Assembly: GCA_023091665.1 (NCBI GenBank)
Contig: JALJCQ010000020.1
Span: 372,001-436,000, forward strand
Direction of reading: 5' to 3'
Length of the DNA: 64,000 nt
Origin: Pythium myriotylum
Lineage: Eukaryota > Oomycota > Peronosporomycetes > Pythiales > Pythiaceae
The number at the start of each line of letters is the position of its first letter. Position 1 is the stretch's first letter. The translations under genes and the position numbers were made by a program. Positions 12,624 through 26,579 of the stretch are shown one piece after another. The notes under the pieces were generated by a model, which was given only the letters and a program-made list of their open reading frames with translations, searched no databases and was not told where the DNA came from.

Positions 12624-13630
12624 ACTCACACGGATACCCCCGCCCAAACACCTCCACAATTAATACTCAACAAAACACACAACACACACAAACGCACAAC
12701 ACACAACACACACTCCAACCACAACACAACACAACACACTCACTCCACCAACGTCCAATACCACCTCCCCCATCTCCCAAACCCCCACCCTACATGCGCG
12801 CATGGTGTACGTAACCTTCCAGGCCCTCTCCTTTCCACCGCGTATCTCTCCAATGTGCTCACCGTCGGTTTGGCTCGTCCTCAGCCGAGGTCCATCACCA
12901 ACCAGTCATCCCACTACACCCTTCTACAACAAAACAAACGCTGTCTCGTTTGAAACAACCTCGCACTGCCACCCACGCCACCCACGCCACCCACGCCACG
13001 CCACCGACGCCACCCACGTCGCTTCTCGGGGGCCTCCCCTTCAGCTCTCCTCCCTTCTCGTGCTTGCCACGTCTACGCCACGCGGTTGGAACCAAACAAC
13101 CAGCCCACGCGCCGTCGCAATACTTACTCTCACCCACATCCCAACCAACAAGATGATGGAGACGGAGGACACGACAGCCTCCACATGGAGTGTACACTCG
13201 ATGCAGAGACAGAGCGTGGAGGTAGCGGGCTACAGCCAGTCCAACCAGCCCAACACACTGGGTTGGCGTCCTGCGTATGGATATCCTCTTCCGCCAGTCC
13301 TCGCCCTCTTGATCGTCGTGTTCTCGGTTCTGGCCCGGTGGTTCTCGGTTCTGGCCCGGTGCATCGTCCTTGGTGTGGTCTGGCGGGGGTGGATACCTGC
13401 TACCTGGTCTACGTTACTCCTCGAGGAGTTTCGGGCTTCGCTGGTGGGTGGCCGCCCGTGTGGGCGCGGGAGTGCGGTGGAGGTGTGCGTGTGTGTGTGT
13501 GCGTGTGTGTGTAAAAGAGGGTGCGTGTGTGTGTGAGGGAGAATGTGTGGGTGTGGGTGTGAGAGAGGGTGTGTGTGGTGTGTGCGAAGGTGGCAGAAGG
13601 TGCTATAATGTGCAAAAAGGTGGAGCAAAG

Positions 13631-13703
13631 TATCAATGGAGGGGATCGAACCCTCGATCTCAAGCGTGTGAAGCTTGCGTCCTAACCACTAGACGACACT
13701 GAC
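13631..13703 (-). tRNA. tRNA-Val-CAC: tRNA-Val(CAC), unit 13
   Basis: Same tRNA. The unit duplicates the private GT-tract variant of unit 12. Confidence 0.95.
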
Positions 13704-14704
13704 ACTCACACGGATACCCCCGCCCAAACACCTCCACAATTAATACTCAACAAAACACACAACACACACAAACGCACAACACACAACACACACTCCAACC
13801 ACAACACAACACAACACACTCACTCCACCAACGTCCAATACCACCTCCCCCATCTCCCAAACCCCCACCCTACATGCGCGCATGGTGTACGTAACCTTCC
13901 AGGCCCTCTCCTTTCCACCGCGTATCTCTCCAATGTGCTCACCGTCGGTTTGGCTCGTCCTCAGCCGAGGTCCATCACCAACCAGTCATCCCACTACACC
14001 CTTCTACAACAAAACAAACGCTGTCTCGTTTGAAACAACCTCGCACTGCCACCCACGCCACCCACGCCACCCACGCCACGCCACCGACGCCACCCACGTC
14101 GCTTCTCGGGGGCCTCCCCTTCAGCTCTCCTCCCTTCTCGTGCTTGCCACGTCTACGCCACGCGGTTGGAACCAAACAACCAGCCCACGCGCCGTCGCAA
14201 TACTTACTCTCACCCACATCCCAACCAACAAGATGATGGAGACGGAGGACACGACAGCCTCCACATGGAGTGTACACTCGATGCAGAGACAGAGCGTGGA
14301 GGTAGCGGGCTACAGCCAGTCCAACCAGCCCAACACACTGGGTTGGCGTCCTGCGTATGGATATCCTCTTCCGCCAGTCCTCGCCCTCTTGATCGTCGTG
14401 TTCTCGGTTCTGGCCCGGTGGTTCTCGGTTCTGGCCCGGTGCATCGTCCTTGGTGTGGTCTGGCGGGGGTGGATACCTGCTACCTGGTCTACGTTACTCC
14501 TCGAGGAGTTTCGGGCTTCGCTGGTGGGTGGCCGCCCGTGTGGGCGCGGGAGTGCGGTGGAGGTGTGCGTGTGTGTGTGTGCGTGTGTGTGTAAGAGAGG
14601 GTGTGTGTGAGGGAGAATGTGTGGGTGTGGGTGTGAGAGAGGGTGTGTGTGGTGTGTGCGAAGGTGGCAGAAGGTGCTATAATGTGCAAAAAGGTGGAGC
14701 AAAG

Positions 14705-14777
14705 TATCAATGGAGGGGATCGAACCCTCGATCTCAAGCGTGTGAAGCTTGCGTCCTAACCACTAGACGACACTGAC
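14705..14777 (-). tRNA. tRNA-Val-CAC: tRNA-Val(CAC), unit 14
   Basis: Same tRNA; first of three consecutive 1074-bp units (14-16) sharing one GT-tract deletion. Confidence 0.95.
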
Positions 14778-15778
14778 ACTCACACGGATACCCCCGCCCA
14801 AACACCTCCACAATTAATACTCAACAAAACACACAACACACACAAACGCACAACACACAACACACACTCCAACCACAACACAACACAACACACTCACTCC
14901 ACCAACGTCCAATACCACCTCCCCCATCTCCCAAACCCCCACCCTACATGCGCGCATGGTGTACGTAACCTTCCAGGCCCTCTCCTTTCCACCGCGTATC
15001 TCTCCAATGTGCTCACCGTCGGTTTGGCTCGTCCTCAGCCGAGGTCCATCACCAACCAGTCATCCCACTACACCCTTCTACAACAAAACAAACGCTGTCT
15101 CGTTTGAAACAACCTCGCACTGCCACCCACGCCACCCACGCCACCCACGCCACGCCACCGACGCCACCCACGTCGCTTCTCGGGGGCCTCCCCTTCAGCT
15201 CTCCTCCCTTCTCGTGCTTGCCACGTCTACGCCACGCGGTTGGAACCAAACAACCAGCCCACGCGCCGTCGCAATACTTACTCTCACCCACATCCCAACC
15301 AACAAGATGATGGAGACGGAGGACACGACAGCCTCCACATGGAGTGTACACTCGATGCAGAGACAGAGCGTGGAGGTAGCGGGCTACAGCCAGTCCAACC
15401 AGCCCAACACACTGGGTTGGCGTCCTGCGTATGGATATCCTCTTCCGCCAGTCCTCGCCCTCTTGATCGTCGTGTTCTCGGTTCTGGCCCGGTGGTTCTC
15501 GGTTCTGGCCCGGTGCATCGTCCTTGGTGTGGTCTGGCGGGGGTGGATACCTGCTACCTGGTCTACGTTACTCCTCGAGGAGTTTCGGGCTTCGCTGGTG
15601 GGTGGCCGCCCGTGTGGGCGCGGGAGTGCGGTGGAGGTGTGCGTGTGTGTGTGTGCGTGTGTGTGTAAGAGAGGGTGTGTGTGAGGGAGAATGTGTGGGT
15701 GTGGGTGTGAGAGAGGGTGTGTGTGGTGTGTGCGAAGGTGGCAGAAGGTGCTATAATGTGCAAAAAGGTGGAGCAAAG

Positions 15779-15851
15779 TATCAATGGAGGGGATCGAACC
15801 CTCGATCTCAAGCGTGTGAAGCTTGCGTCCTAACCACTAGACGACACTGAC
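15779..15851 (-). tRNA. tRNA-Val-CAC: tRNA-Val(CAC), unit 15
   Basis: Same tRNA, middle unit of the 1074-bp triplet. Confidence 0.95.
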
Positions 15852-16852
15852 ACTCACACGGATACCCCCGCCCAAACACCTCCACAATTAATACTCAACA
15901 AAACACACAACACACACAAACGCACAACACACAACACACACTCCAACCACAACACAACACAACACACTCACTCCACCAACGTCCAATACCACCTCCCCCA
16001 TCTCCCAAACCCCCACCCTACATGCGCGCATGGTGTACGTAACCTTCCAGGCCCTCTCCTTTCCACCGCGTATCTCTCCAATGTGCTCACCGTCGGTTTG
16101 GCTCGTCCTCAGCCGAGGTCCATCACCAACCAGTCATCCCACTACACCCTTCTACAACAAAACAAACGCTGTCTCGTTTGAAACAACCTCGCACTGCCAC
16201 CCACGCCACCCACGCCACCCACGCCACGCCACCGACGCCACCCACGTCGCTTCTCGGGGGCCTCCCCTTCAGCTCTCCTCCCTTCTCGTGCTTGCCACGT
16301 CTACGCCACGCGGTTGGAACCAAACAACCAGCCCACGCGCCGTCGCAATACTTACTCTCACCCACATCCCAACCAACAAGATGATGGAGACGGAGGACAC
16401 GACAGCCTCCACATGGAGTGTACACTCGATGCAGAGACAGAGCGTGGAGGTAGCGGGCTACAGCCAGTCCAACCAGCCCAACACACTGGGTTGGCGTCCT
16501 GCGTATGGATATCCTCTTCCGCCAGTCCTCGCCCTCTTGATCGTCGTGTTCTCGGTTCTGGCCCGGTGGTTCTCGGTTCTGGCCCGGTGCATCGTCCTTG
16601 GTGTGGTCTGGCGGGGGTGGATACCTGCTACCTGGTCTACGTTACTCCTCGAGGAGTTTCGGGCTTCGCTGGTGGGTGGCCGCCCGTGTGGGCGCGGGAG
16701 TGCGGTGGAGGTGTGCGTGTGTGTGTGTGCGTGTGTGTGTAAGAGAGGGTGTGTGTGAGGGAGAATGTGTGGGTGTGGGTGTGAGAGAGGGTGTGTGTGG
16801 TGTGTGCGAAGGTGGCAGAAGGTGCTATAATGTGCAAAAAGGTGGAGCAAAG

Positions 16853-16925
16853 TATCAATGGAGGGGATCGAACCCTCGATCTCAAGCGTGTGAAGCTTGC
16901 GTCCTAACCACTAGACGACACTGAC
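16853..16925 (-). tRNA. tRNA-Val-CAC: tRNA-Val(CAC), unit 16
   Basis: Same tRNA, last unit of the 1074-bp triplet. Confidence 0.95.
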
Positions 16926-17941
16926 ACTCACACGGATACCCCCGCCCAAACACCTCCACAATTAATACTCAACAAAACACACAACACACACAAACGCACA
17001 ACACACAACACACACTCCAACCACAACACAACACAACACACTCACTCCACCAACGTCCAATACCACCTCCCCCATCTCCCAAACCCCCACCCTACATGCG
17101 CGCATGGTGTACGTAACCTTCCAGGCCCTCTCCTTTCCACCGCGTATCTCTCCAATGTGCTCACCGTCGGTTTGGCTCGTCCTCAGCCGAGGTCCATCAC
17201 CAACCAGTCATCCCACTACACCCTTCTACAACAAAACAAACGCTGTCTCGTTTGAAACAACCTCGCACTGCCACCCACGCCACCCACGCCACCCACGCCA
17301 CCCACGCCACGCCACCGACGCCACCCACGTCGCTTCTCGGGGGCCTCCCCTTCAGCTCTCCTCCCTTCTCGTGCTTGCCACGTCTACGCCACGCGGTTGG
17401 AACCAAACAACCAGCCCACGCGCCGTCGCAATACTTACTCTCACCCACATCCCAACCAACAAGATGATGGAGACGGAGGACACGACAGCCTCCACATGGA
17501 GTGTACACTCGATGCAGAGACAGAGCGTGGAGGTAGCGGGCTACAGCCAGTCCAACCAGCCCAACACACTGGGTTGGCGTCCTGCGTATGGATATCCTCT
17601 TCCGCCAGTCCTCGCCCTCTTGATCGTCGTGTTCTCGGTTCTGGCCCGGTGGTTCTCGGTTCTGGCCCGGTGCATCGTCCTTGGTGTGGTCTGGCGGGGG
17701 TGGATACCTGCTACCTGGTCTACGTTACTCCTCGAGGAGTTTCGGGCTTCGCTGGTGGGTGGCCGCCCGTGTGGGCGCGGGAGTGCGGTGGAGGTGTGCG
17801 TGTGTGTGTGTGCGTGTGTGTGTAAGAGAGGGTGTGTGTGGGTGTGAGGGAGAATGTGTGGGTGTGGGTGTGAGAGAGGGTGTGTGTGGTGTGTGCGAAG
17901 GTGGCAGAAGGTGCTATAATGTGCAAAAAGGTGGAGCAAAG

Positions 17942-18014
17942 TATCAATGGAGGGGATCGAACCCTCGATCTCAAGCGTGTGAAGCTTGCGTCCTAACCAC
18001 TAGACGACACTGAC
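17942..18014 (-). tRNA. tRNA-Val-CAC: tRNA-Val(CAC), unit 17
   Basis: Same tRNA, in the longest unit (1089 bp), the only one with four CCACCCACG repeats. Confidence 0.95.
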
Positions 18015-19021
18015 ACTCACACGGATACCCCCGCCCAAACACCTCCACAATTAATACTCAACAAAACACACAACACACACAAACGCACAACACACAACAC
18101 ACACTCCAACCACAACACAACACAACACACTCACTCCACCAACGTCCAATACCACCTCCCCCATCTCCCAAACCCCCACCCTACATGCGCGCATGGTGTA
18201 CGTAACCTTCCAGGCCCTCTCCTTTCCACCGCGTATCTCTCCAATGTGCTCACCGTCGGTTTGGCTCGTCCTCAGCCGAGGTCCATCACCAACCAGTCAT
18301 CCCACTACACCCTTCTACAACAAAACAAACGCTGTCTCGTTTGAAACAACCTCGCACTGCCACCCACGCCACCCACGCCACCCACGCCACGCCACCGACG
18401 CCACCCACGTCGCTTCTCGGGGGCCTCCCCTTCAGCTCTCCTCCCTTCTCGTGCTTGCCACGTCTACGCCACGCGGTTGGAACCAAACAACCAGCCCACG
18501 CGCCGTCGCAATACTTACTCTCACCGACATCCCAACCAACAAGATGATGGAGACGGAGGACACGACAGCCTCCACATGGAGTGTACACTCGATGCAGAGA
18601 CAGAGCGTGGAGGTAGCGGGCTACAGCCAGTCCAACCAGCCCAACACACTGGGTTGGCGTCCTGCGTATGGATATCCTCTTCCACCAGTCCTCGCCCTCT
18701 TGATCGTCGTGTTCTCGGTTCTGGCCCGGTGGTTCTCGGTTCTGGCCCGGTGCATCGTCCTTGGTGTGGTCTGGCGGGGGTGGATACCTGCTACCTGGTC
18801 TACGTTACTCCTCGAGGAGTTTCGGGCTTCGCTGGTGGGTGGCCGCCCGTGTGGGCGCGGGAGTGCGGTGGAGGTGTGCGTGTGTGTGTGTGCGTGTGTG
18901 TGTAAGAGAGGGTGTGTGTGTGTGTGAGGGAGAATGTGTGGGTGTGGGTGTGAGAGAGGGTGTGTGTGGTGTGTGCGAAGGTGGCAGAAGGTGCTATAAT
19001 GTGCAAAAAGGTGGAGCAAAG

Positions 19022-19094
19022 TATCAATGGAGGGGATCGAACCCTCGATCTCAAGCGTGTGAAGCTTGCGTCCTAACCACTAGACGACACTGAC
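19022..19094 (-). tRNA. tRNA-Val-CAC: tRNA-Val(CAC), unit 18
   Basis: Same tRNA. This unit is the first with the TTCCACCA spacer variant (TTCCGCCA in all earlier units). Confidence 0.95.
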
Positions 19095-20101
19095 ACTCAC
19101 ACGGATACCCCCGCCCAAACACCTCCACAATTAATACTCAACAAAACACACAACACACACAAACGCACAACACACAACACACACTCCAACCACAACACAA
19201 CACAACACACTCACTCCACCAACGTCCAATACCACCTCCCCCATCTCCCAAACCCCCACCCTACATGCGCGCATGGTGTACGTAACCTTCCAGGCCCTCT
19301 CCTTTCCACCGCGTATCTCTCCAATGTGCTCACCGTCGGTTTGGCTCGTCCTCAGCCGAGGTCCATCACCAACCAGTCATCCCACTACACCCTTCTACAA
19401 CAAAACAAACGCTGTCTCGTTTGAAACAACCTCGCACTGCCACCCACGCCACCCACGCCACCCACGCCACGCCACCGACGCCACCCACGTCGCTTCTCGG
19501 GGGCCTCCCCTTCAGCTCTCCTCCCTTCTCGTGCTTGCCACGTCTACGCCACGCGGTTGGAACCAAACAACCAGCCCACGCGCCGTCGCAATACTTACTC
19601 TCACCCACATCCCAACCAACAAGATGATGGAGACGGAGGACACGACAGCCTCCACATGGAGTGTACACTCGATGCAGAGACAGAGCGTGGAGGTAGCGGG
19701 CTACAGCCAGTCCAACCAGCCCAACACACTGGGTTGGCGTCCTGCGTATGGATATCCTCTTCCACCAGTCCTCGCCCTCTTGATCGTCGTGTTCTCGGTT
19801 CTGGCCCGGTGGTTCTCGGTTCTGGCCCGGTGCATCGTCCTTGGTGTGGTCTGGCGGGGGTGGATACCTGCTACCTGGTCTACGTTACTCCTCGAGGAGT
19901 TTCGGGCTTCGCTGGTGGGTGGCCGCCCGTGTGGGCGCGGGAGTGCGGTGGAGGTGTGCGTGTGTGTGGGTGCGTGTGTGTGTAAGAGAGGGTGTGTGTG
20001 TGTGTGAGGGAGAATGTGTGGGTGTGGGTGTGAGAGAGGGTGTGTGTGGTGTGTGCGAAGGTGGCAGAAGGTGCTATAATGTGCAAAAAGGTGGAGCAAA
20101 G

Positions 20102-20174
20102 TATCAATGGAGGGGATCGAACCCTCGATCTCAAGCGTGTGAAGCTTGCGTCCTAACCACTAGACGACACTGAC
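20102..20174 (-). tRNA. tRNA-Val-CAC: tRNA-Val(CAC), unit 19
   Basis: Same tRNA. TTCCACCA type, with a GTGGGTGCG variant in the GT tract. Confidence 0.95.
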
Positions 20175-21181
20175 ACTCACACGGATACCCCCGCCCAAAC
20201 ACCTCCACAATTAATACTCAACAAAACACACAACACACACAAACGCACAACACACAACACACACTCCAACCACAACACAACACAACACACTCACTCCACC
20301 AACGTCCAATACCACCTCCCCCATCTCCCAAACCCCCACCCTACATGCGCGCATGGTGTACGTAACCTTCCAGGCCCTCTCCTTTCCACCGCGTATCTCT
20401 CCAATGTGCTCACCGTCGGTTTGGCTCGTCCTCAGCCGAGGTCCATCACCAACCAGTCATCCCACTACACCCTTCTACAACAAAACAAACGCTGTCTCGT
20501 TTGAAACAACCTCGCACTGCCACCCACGCCACCCACGCCACCCACGCCACGCCACCGACGCCACCCACGTCGCTTCTCGGGGGCCTCCCCTTCAGCTCTC
20601 CTCCCTTCTCGTGCTTGCCACGTCTACGCCACGCGGTTGGAACCAAACAACCAGCCCACGCGCCGTCGCAATACTTACTCTCACCCACATCCCAACCAAC
20701 AAGATGATGGAGACGGAGGACACGACAGCCTCCACATGGAGTGTACACTCGATGCAGAGACAGAGCGTGGAGGTAGCGGGCTACAGCCAGTCCAACCAGC
20801 CCAACACACTGGGTTGGCGTCCTGCGTATGGATATCCTCTTCCACCAGTCCTCGCCCTCTTGATCGTCGTGTTCTCGGTTCTGGCCCGGTGGTTCTCGGT
20901 TCTGGCCCGGTGCATCGTCCTTGGTGTGGTCTGGCGGGGGTGGATACCTGCTACCTGGTCTACGTTACTCCTCGAGGAGTTTCGGGCTTCGCTGGTGGGT
21001 GGCCGCCCGTGTGGGCGCGGGAGTGCGGTGGAGGTGTGCGTGTGTGTGTGTGCGTGTGTGTGTAAGAGAGGGTGTGTGTGGGTGTGAGGGAGAATGTGTG
21101 GGTGTGGGTGTGAGAGAGGGTGTGTGTGGTGTGTGCGAAGGTGGCAGAAGGTGCTATAATGTGCAAAAAGGTGGAGCAAAG

Positions 21182-21254
21182 TATCAATGGAGGGGATCGA
21201 ACCCTCGATCTCAAGCGTGTGAAGCTTGCGTCCTAACCACTAGACGACACTGAC
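21182..21254 (-). tRNA. tRNA-Val-CAC: tRNA-Val(CAC), unit 20
   Basis: Same tRNA. TTCCACCA type, standard GT tract. Confidence 0.95.
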
Positions 21255-22233
21255 ACTCACACGGATACCCCCGCCCAAACACCTCCACAATTAATACTCA
21301 ACAAAACACACAACACACACAAACGCACAACACACAACACACACTCCAACCACAACACAACACAACACACTCACTCCACCAACGTCCAATACCACCTCCC
21401 CCATCTCCCAAACCCCCACCCTACATGCGCGCATGGTGTACGTAACCTTCCAGGCCCTCTCCTTTCCACCGCGTATCTCTCCAATGTGCTCACCGTCGGT
21501 TTGGCTCGTCCTCAGCCGAGGTCCATCACCAACCAGTCATCCCACTACACCCTTCTACAACAAAACAAACGCTGTCTCGTTTGAAACAACCTCGCACTGC
21601 CACCCACGCCACCCACGCCACCCACGCCACGCCACCGACGCCACCCACGTCGCTTCTCGGGGGCCTCCCCTTCAGCTCTCCTCCCTTCTCGTGCTTGCCA
21701 CGTCTACGCCACGCGGTTGGAACCAAACAACCAGCCCACGCGCCGTCGCAATACTTACTCTCACCCACATCCCAACCAACAAGATGATGGAGACGGAGGA
21801 CACGACAGCCTCCACATGGAGTGTACACTCGATGCAGAGACAGAGCGTGGAGGTAGCGGGCTACAGCCAGTCCAACCAGCCCAACACACTGGGTTGGCGT
21901 CCTGCGTATGGATATCCTCTTCCACCAGTCCTCGCCCTCTTGATCGTCGTGTTCTCGGTTCTGGCCCGGTGGTTCTCGGTTCTGGCCCGGTGCATCGTCC
22001 TTGGTGTGGTCTGGCGGGGGTGGATACCTGCTACCTGGTCTACGTTACTCCTCGAGGAGTTTCGGGCTTCGCTGGTGGGTGGCCGCCCGTGTGGGCGCGG
22101 GAGTGCGGTGGAGGTGTGCGTGTGTGTGGGTGCGTGTGTGTGTGAGGGAGAATGTGTGGGTGTGAGAGAGGGTGTGTGTGGTGTGTGCGAAGGTGGCAGA
22201 AGGTGCTATAATGTGCAAAAAGGTGGAGCAAAG

Positions 22234-22306
22234 TATCAATGGAGGGGATCGAACCCTCGATCTCAAGCGTGTGAAGCTTGCGTCCTAACCACTAGACGAC
22301 ACTGAC
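22234..22306 (-). tRNA. tRNA-Val-CAC: tRNA-Val(CAC), unit 21
   Basis: Same tRNA. The unit is 1052 bp with two GT-tract deletions. Confidence 0.95.
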
Positions 22307-23292
22307 ACTCACACGGATACCCCCGCCCAAACACCTCCACAATTAATACTCAACAAAACACACAACACACACAAACGCACAACACACAACACACACTCCA
22401 ACCACAACACAACACAACACACTCACTCCACCAACGTCCAATACCACCTCCCCCATCTCCCAAACCCCCACCCTACATGCGCGCATGGTGTACGTAACCT
22501 TCCAGGCCCTCTCCTTTCCACCGCGTATCTCTCCAATGTGCTCACCGTCGGTTTGGCTCGTCCTCAGCCGAGGTCCATCACCAACCAGTCATCCCACTAC
22601 ACCCTTCTACAACAAAACAAACGCTGTCTCGTTTGAAACAACCTCGCACTGCCACCCACGCCACCCACGCCACCCACGCCACGCCACCGACGCCACCCAC
22701 GTCGCTTCTCGGGGGCCTCCCCTTCAGCTCTCCTCCCTTCTCGTGCTTGCCACGTCTACGCCACGCGGTTGGAACCAAACAACCAGCCCACGCGCCGTCG
22801 CAATACTTACTCTCACCCACATCCCAACCAACAAGATGATGGAGACGGAGGACACGACAGCCTCCACATGGAGTGTACACTCGATGCAGAGACAGAGCGT
22901 GGAGGTAGCGGGCTACAGCCAGTCCAACCAGCCCAACACACTGGGTTGGCGTCCTGCGTATGGATATCCTCTTCCGCCAGTCCTCGCCCTCTTGATCGTC
23001 GTGTTCTCGGTTCTGGCCCGGTGCATCGTCCTTGGTGTGGTCTGGCGGGGGTGGATACCTGCTACCTGGTCTACGTTACTCCTCGAGGAGTTTCGGGCTT
23101 CGCTGGTGGGTGGCCGCCCGTGTGGGCGCGGGAGTGCGGTGGAGGTGTGCGTGTGTGTGGGTGCGTGTGTGTGTAAGAGAGGGTGTGTGTGTGTGTGAGG
23201 GAGAATGTGTGGGTGTGGGTGTGAGAGAGGGTGTGTGTGGTGTGTGCGAAGGTGGCAGAAGGTGCTATAATGTGCAAAAAGGTGGAGCAAAG

Positions 23293-23365
23293 TATCAATG
23301 GAGGGGATCGAACCCTCGATCTCAAGCGTGTGAAGCTTGCGTCCTAACCACTAGACGACACTGAC
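23293..23365 (-). tRNA. tRNA-Val-CAC: tRNA-Val(CAC), unit 22
   Basis: Same tRNA. The unit (1059 bp) reverts to a single TTCTCGG block, as in units 1-3, and to TTCCGCCA. Confidence 0.95.
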
Positions 23366-24372
23366 ACTCACACGGATACCCCCGCCCAAACACCTCCACA
23401 ATTAATACTCAACAAAACACACAACACACACAAACGCACAACACACAACACACACTCCAACCACAACACAACACAACACACTCACTCCACCAACGTCCAA
23501 TACCACCTCCCCCATCTCCCAAACCCCCACCCTACATGCGCGCATGGTGTACGTAACCTTCCAGGCCCTCTCCTTTCCACCGCGTATCTCTCCAATGTGC
23601 TCACCGTCGGTTTGGCTCGTCCTCAGCCGAGGTCCATCACCAACCAGTCATCCCACTACACCCTTCTACAACAAAACAAACGCTGTCTCGTTTGAAACAA
23701 CCTCGCACTGCCACCCACGCCACCCACGCCACCCACGCCACGCCACCGACGCCACCCACGTCGCTTCTCGGGGGCCTCCCCTTCAGCTCTCCTCCCTTCT
23801 CGTGCTTGCCACGTCTACGCCACGCGGTTGGAACCAAACAACCAGCCCACGCGCCGTCGCAATACTTACTCTCACCGACATCCCAACCAACAAGATGATG
23901 GAGACGGAGGACACGACAGCCTCCACATGGAGTGTACACTCGATGCAGAGACAGAGCGTGGAGGTAGCGGGCTACAGCCAGTCCAACCAGCCCAACACAC
24001 TGGGTTGGCGTCCTGCGTATGGATATCCTCTTCCACCAGTCCTCGCCCTCTTGATCGTCGTGTTCTCGGTTCTGGCCCGGTGGTTCTCGGTTCTGGCCCG
24101 GTGCATCGTCCTTGGTGTGGTCTGGCGGGGGTGGATACCTGCTACCTGGTCTACGTTACTCCTCGAGGAGTTTCGGGCTTCGCTGGTGGGTGGCCGCCCG
24201 TGTGGGCGCGGGAGTGCGGTGGAGGTGTGCGTGTGTGTGTGTGCGTGTGTGTGTAAGAGAGGGTGTGTGTGGGTGTGAGGGAGAATGTGTGGGTGTGGGT
24301 GTGAGAGAGGGTGTGTGTGGTGTGTGCGAAGGTGGCAGAAGGTGCTATAATGTGCAAAAAGGTGGAGCAAAG

Positions 24373-24445
24373 TATCAATGGAGGGGATCGAACCCTCGAT
24401 CTCAAGCGTGTGAAGCTTGCGTCCTAACCACTAGACGACACTGAC
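24373..24445 (-). tRNA. tRNA-Val-CAC: tRNA-Val(CAC), unit 23
   Basis: Same tRNA. CACCGACATC plus TTCCACCA variants in one unit. Confidence 0.95.
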
Positions 24446-25426
24446 ACTCACACGGATACCCCCGCCCAAACACCTCCACAATTAATACTCAACAAAACAC
24501 ACAACACACACAAACGCACAACACACAACACACACTCCAACCACAACACAACACAACACACTCACTCCACCAACGTCCAATACCACCTCCCCCATCTCCC
24601 AAACCCCCACCCTACATGCGCGCATGGTGTACGTAACCTTCCAGGCCCTCTCCTTTCCACCGCGTATCTCTCCAATGTGCTCACCGTCGGTTTGGCTCGT
24701 CCTCAGCCGAGGTCCATCACCAACCAGTCATCCCACTACACCCTTCTACAACAAAACAAACGCTGTCTCGTTTGAAACAACCTCGCACTGCCACCCACGC
24801 CACCCACGCCACCCACGCCACGCCACCGACGCCACCCACGTCGCTTCTCGGGGGCCTCCCCTTCAGCTCTCCTCCCTTCTCGTGCTTGCCACGTCTACGC
24901 CACGCGGTTGGAACCAAACAACCAGCCCACGCGCCGTCGCAATACTTACTCTCACCCACATCCCAACCAACAAGATGATGGAGACGGAGGACACGACAGC
25001 CTCCACATGGAGTGTACACTCGATGCAGAGACAGAGCGTGGAGGTAGCGGGCTACAGCCAGTCCAACCAGCCCAACACACTGGGTTGGCGTCCTGCGTAT
25101 GGATATCCTCTTCCACCAGTCCTCGCCCTCTTGATCGTCGTGTTCTCGGTTCTGGCCCGGTGGTTCTCGGTTCTGGCCCGGTGCATCGTCCTTGGTGTGG
25201 TCTGGCGGGGGTGGATACCTGCTACCTGGTCTACGTTACTCCTCGAGGAGTTTCGGGCTTCGCTGGTGGGTGGCCGCCCGTGTGGGCGCGGGAGTGCGGT
25301 GGAGGTGTGCGTGTGTGTGTGTGCGTGTGTGTGTAAGAGAGGGTGTGTGTGGGTGTGAGGGAGGGTGTGTGTGGTGTGTGCGAAGGTGGCAGAAGGTGCT
25401 ATAATGTGCAAAAAGGTGGAGCAAAG

Positions 25427-25499
25427 TATCAATGGAGGGGATCGAACCCTCGATCTCAAGCGTGTGAAGCTTGCGTCCTAACCACTAGACGACACTGAC
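25427..25499 (-). tRNA. tRNA-Val-CAC: tRNA-Val(CAC), unit 24
   Basis: Same tRNA. The 1054-bp unit has a 26-bp GT-tract deletion shared only with unit 26. Confidence 0.95.
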
Positions 25500-26506
25500 A
25501 CTCACACGGATACCCCCGCCCAAACACCTCCACAATTAATACTCAACAAAACACACAACACACACAAACGCACAACACACAACACACACTCCAACCACAA
25601 CACAACACAACACACTCACTCCACCAACGTCCAATACCACCTCCCCCATCTCCCAAACCCCCACCCTACATGCGCGCATGGTGTACGTAACCTTCCAGGC
25701 CCTCTCCTTTCCACCGCGTATCTCTCCAATGTGCTCACCGTCGGTTTGGCTCGTCCTCAGCCGAGGTCCATCACCAACCAGTCATCCCACTACACCCTTC
25801 TACAACAAAACAAACGCTGTCTCGTTTGAAACAACCTCGCACTGCCACCCACGCCACCCACGCCACCCACGCCACGCCACCGACGCCACCCACGTCGCTT
25901 CTCGGGGGCCTCCCCTTCAGCTCTCCTCCCTTCTCGTGCTTGCCACGTCTACGCCACGCGGTTGGAACCAAACAACCAGCCCACGCGCCGTCGCAATACT
26001 TACTCTCACCCACATCCCAACCAACAAGATGATGGAGACGGAGGACACGACAGCCTCCACATGGAGTGTACACTCGATGCAGAGACAGAGCGTGGAGGTA
26101 GCGGGCTACAGCCAGTCCAACCAGCCCAACACACTGGGTTGGCGTCCTGCGTATGGATATCCTCTTCCGCCAGTCCTCGCCCTCTTGATCGTCGTGTTCT
26201 CGGTTCTGGCCCGGTGGTTCTCGGTTCTGGCCCGGTGCATCGTCCTTGGTGTGGTCTGGCGGGGGTGGATACCTGCTACCTGGTCTACGTTACTCCTCGA
26301 GGAGTTTCGGGCTTCGCTGGTGGGTGGCCGCCCGTGTGGGCGCGGGAGTGCGGTGGAGGTGTGCGTGTGTGTGTGTGCGTGTGTGTGTAAGAGAGGGTGT
26401 GTGTGGGTGTGAGGGAGAATGTGTGGGTGTGGGTGTGAGAGAGGGTGTGTGTGGTGTGTGCGAAGGTGGCAGAAGGTGCTATAATGTGCAAAAAGGTGGA
26501 GCAAAG

Positions 26507-26579
26507 TATCAATGGAGGGGATCGAACCCTCGATCTCAAGCGTGTGAAGCTTGCGTCCTAACCACTAGACGACACTGAC
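26507..26579 (-). tRNA. tRNA-Val-CAC: tRNA-Val(CAC), unit 25
   Basis: Same tRNA. TTCCGCCA type; second half of the first 2134-bp dimer (units 24-25). Confidence 0.95.
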
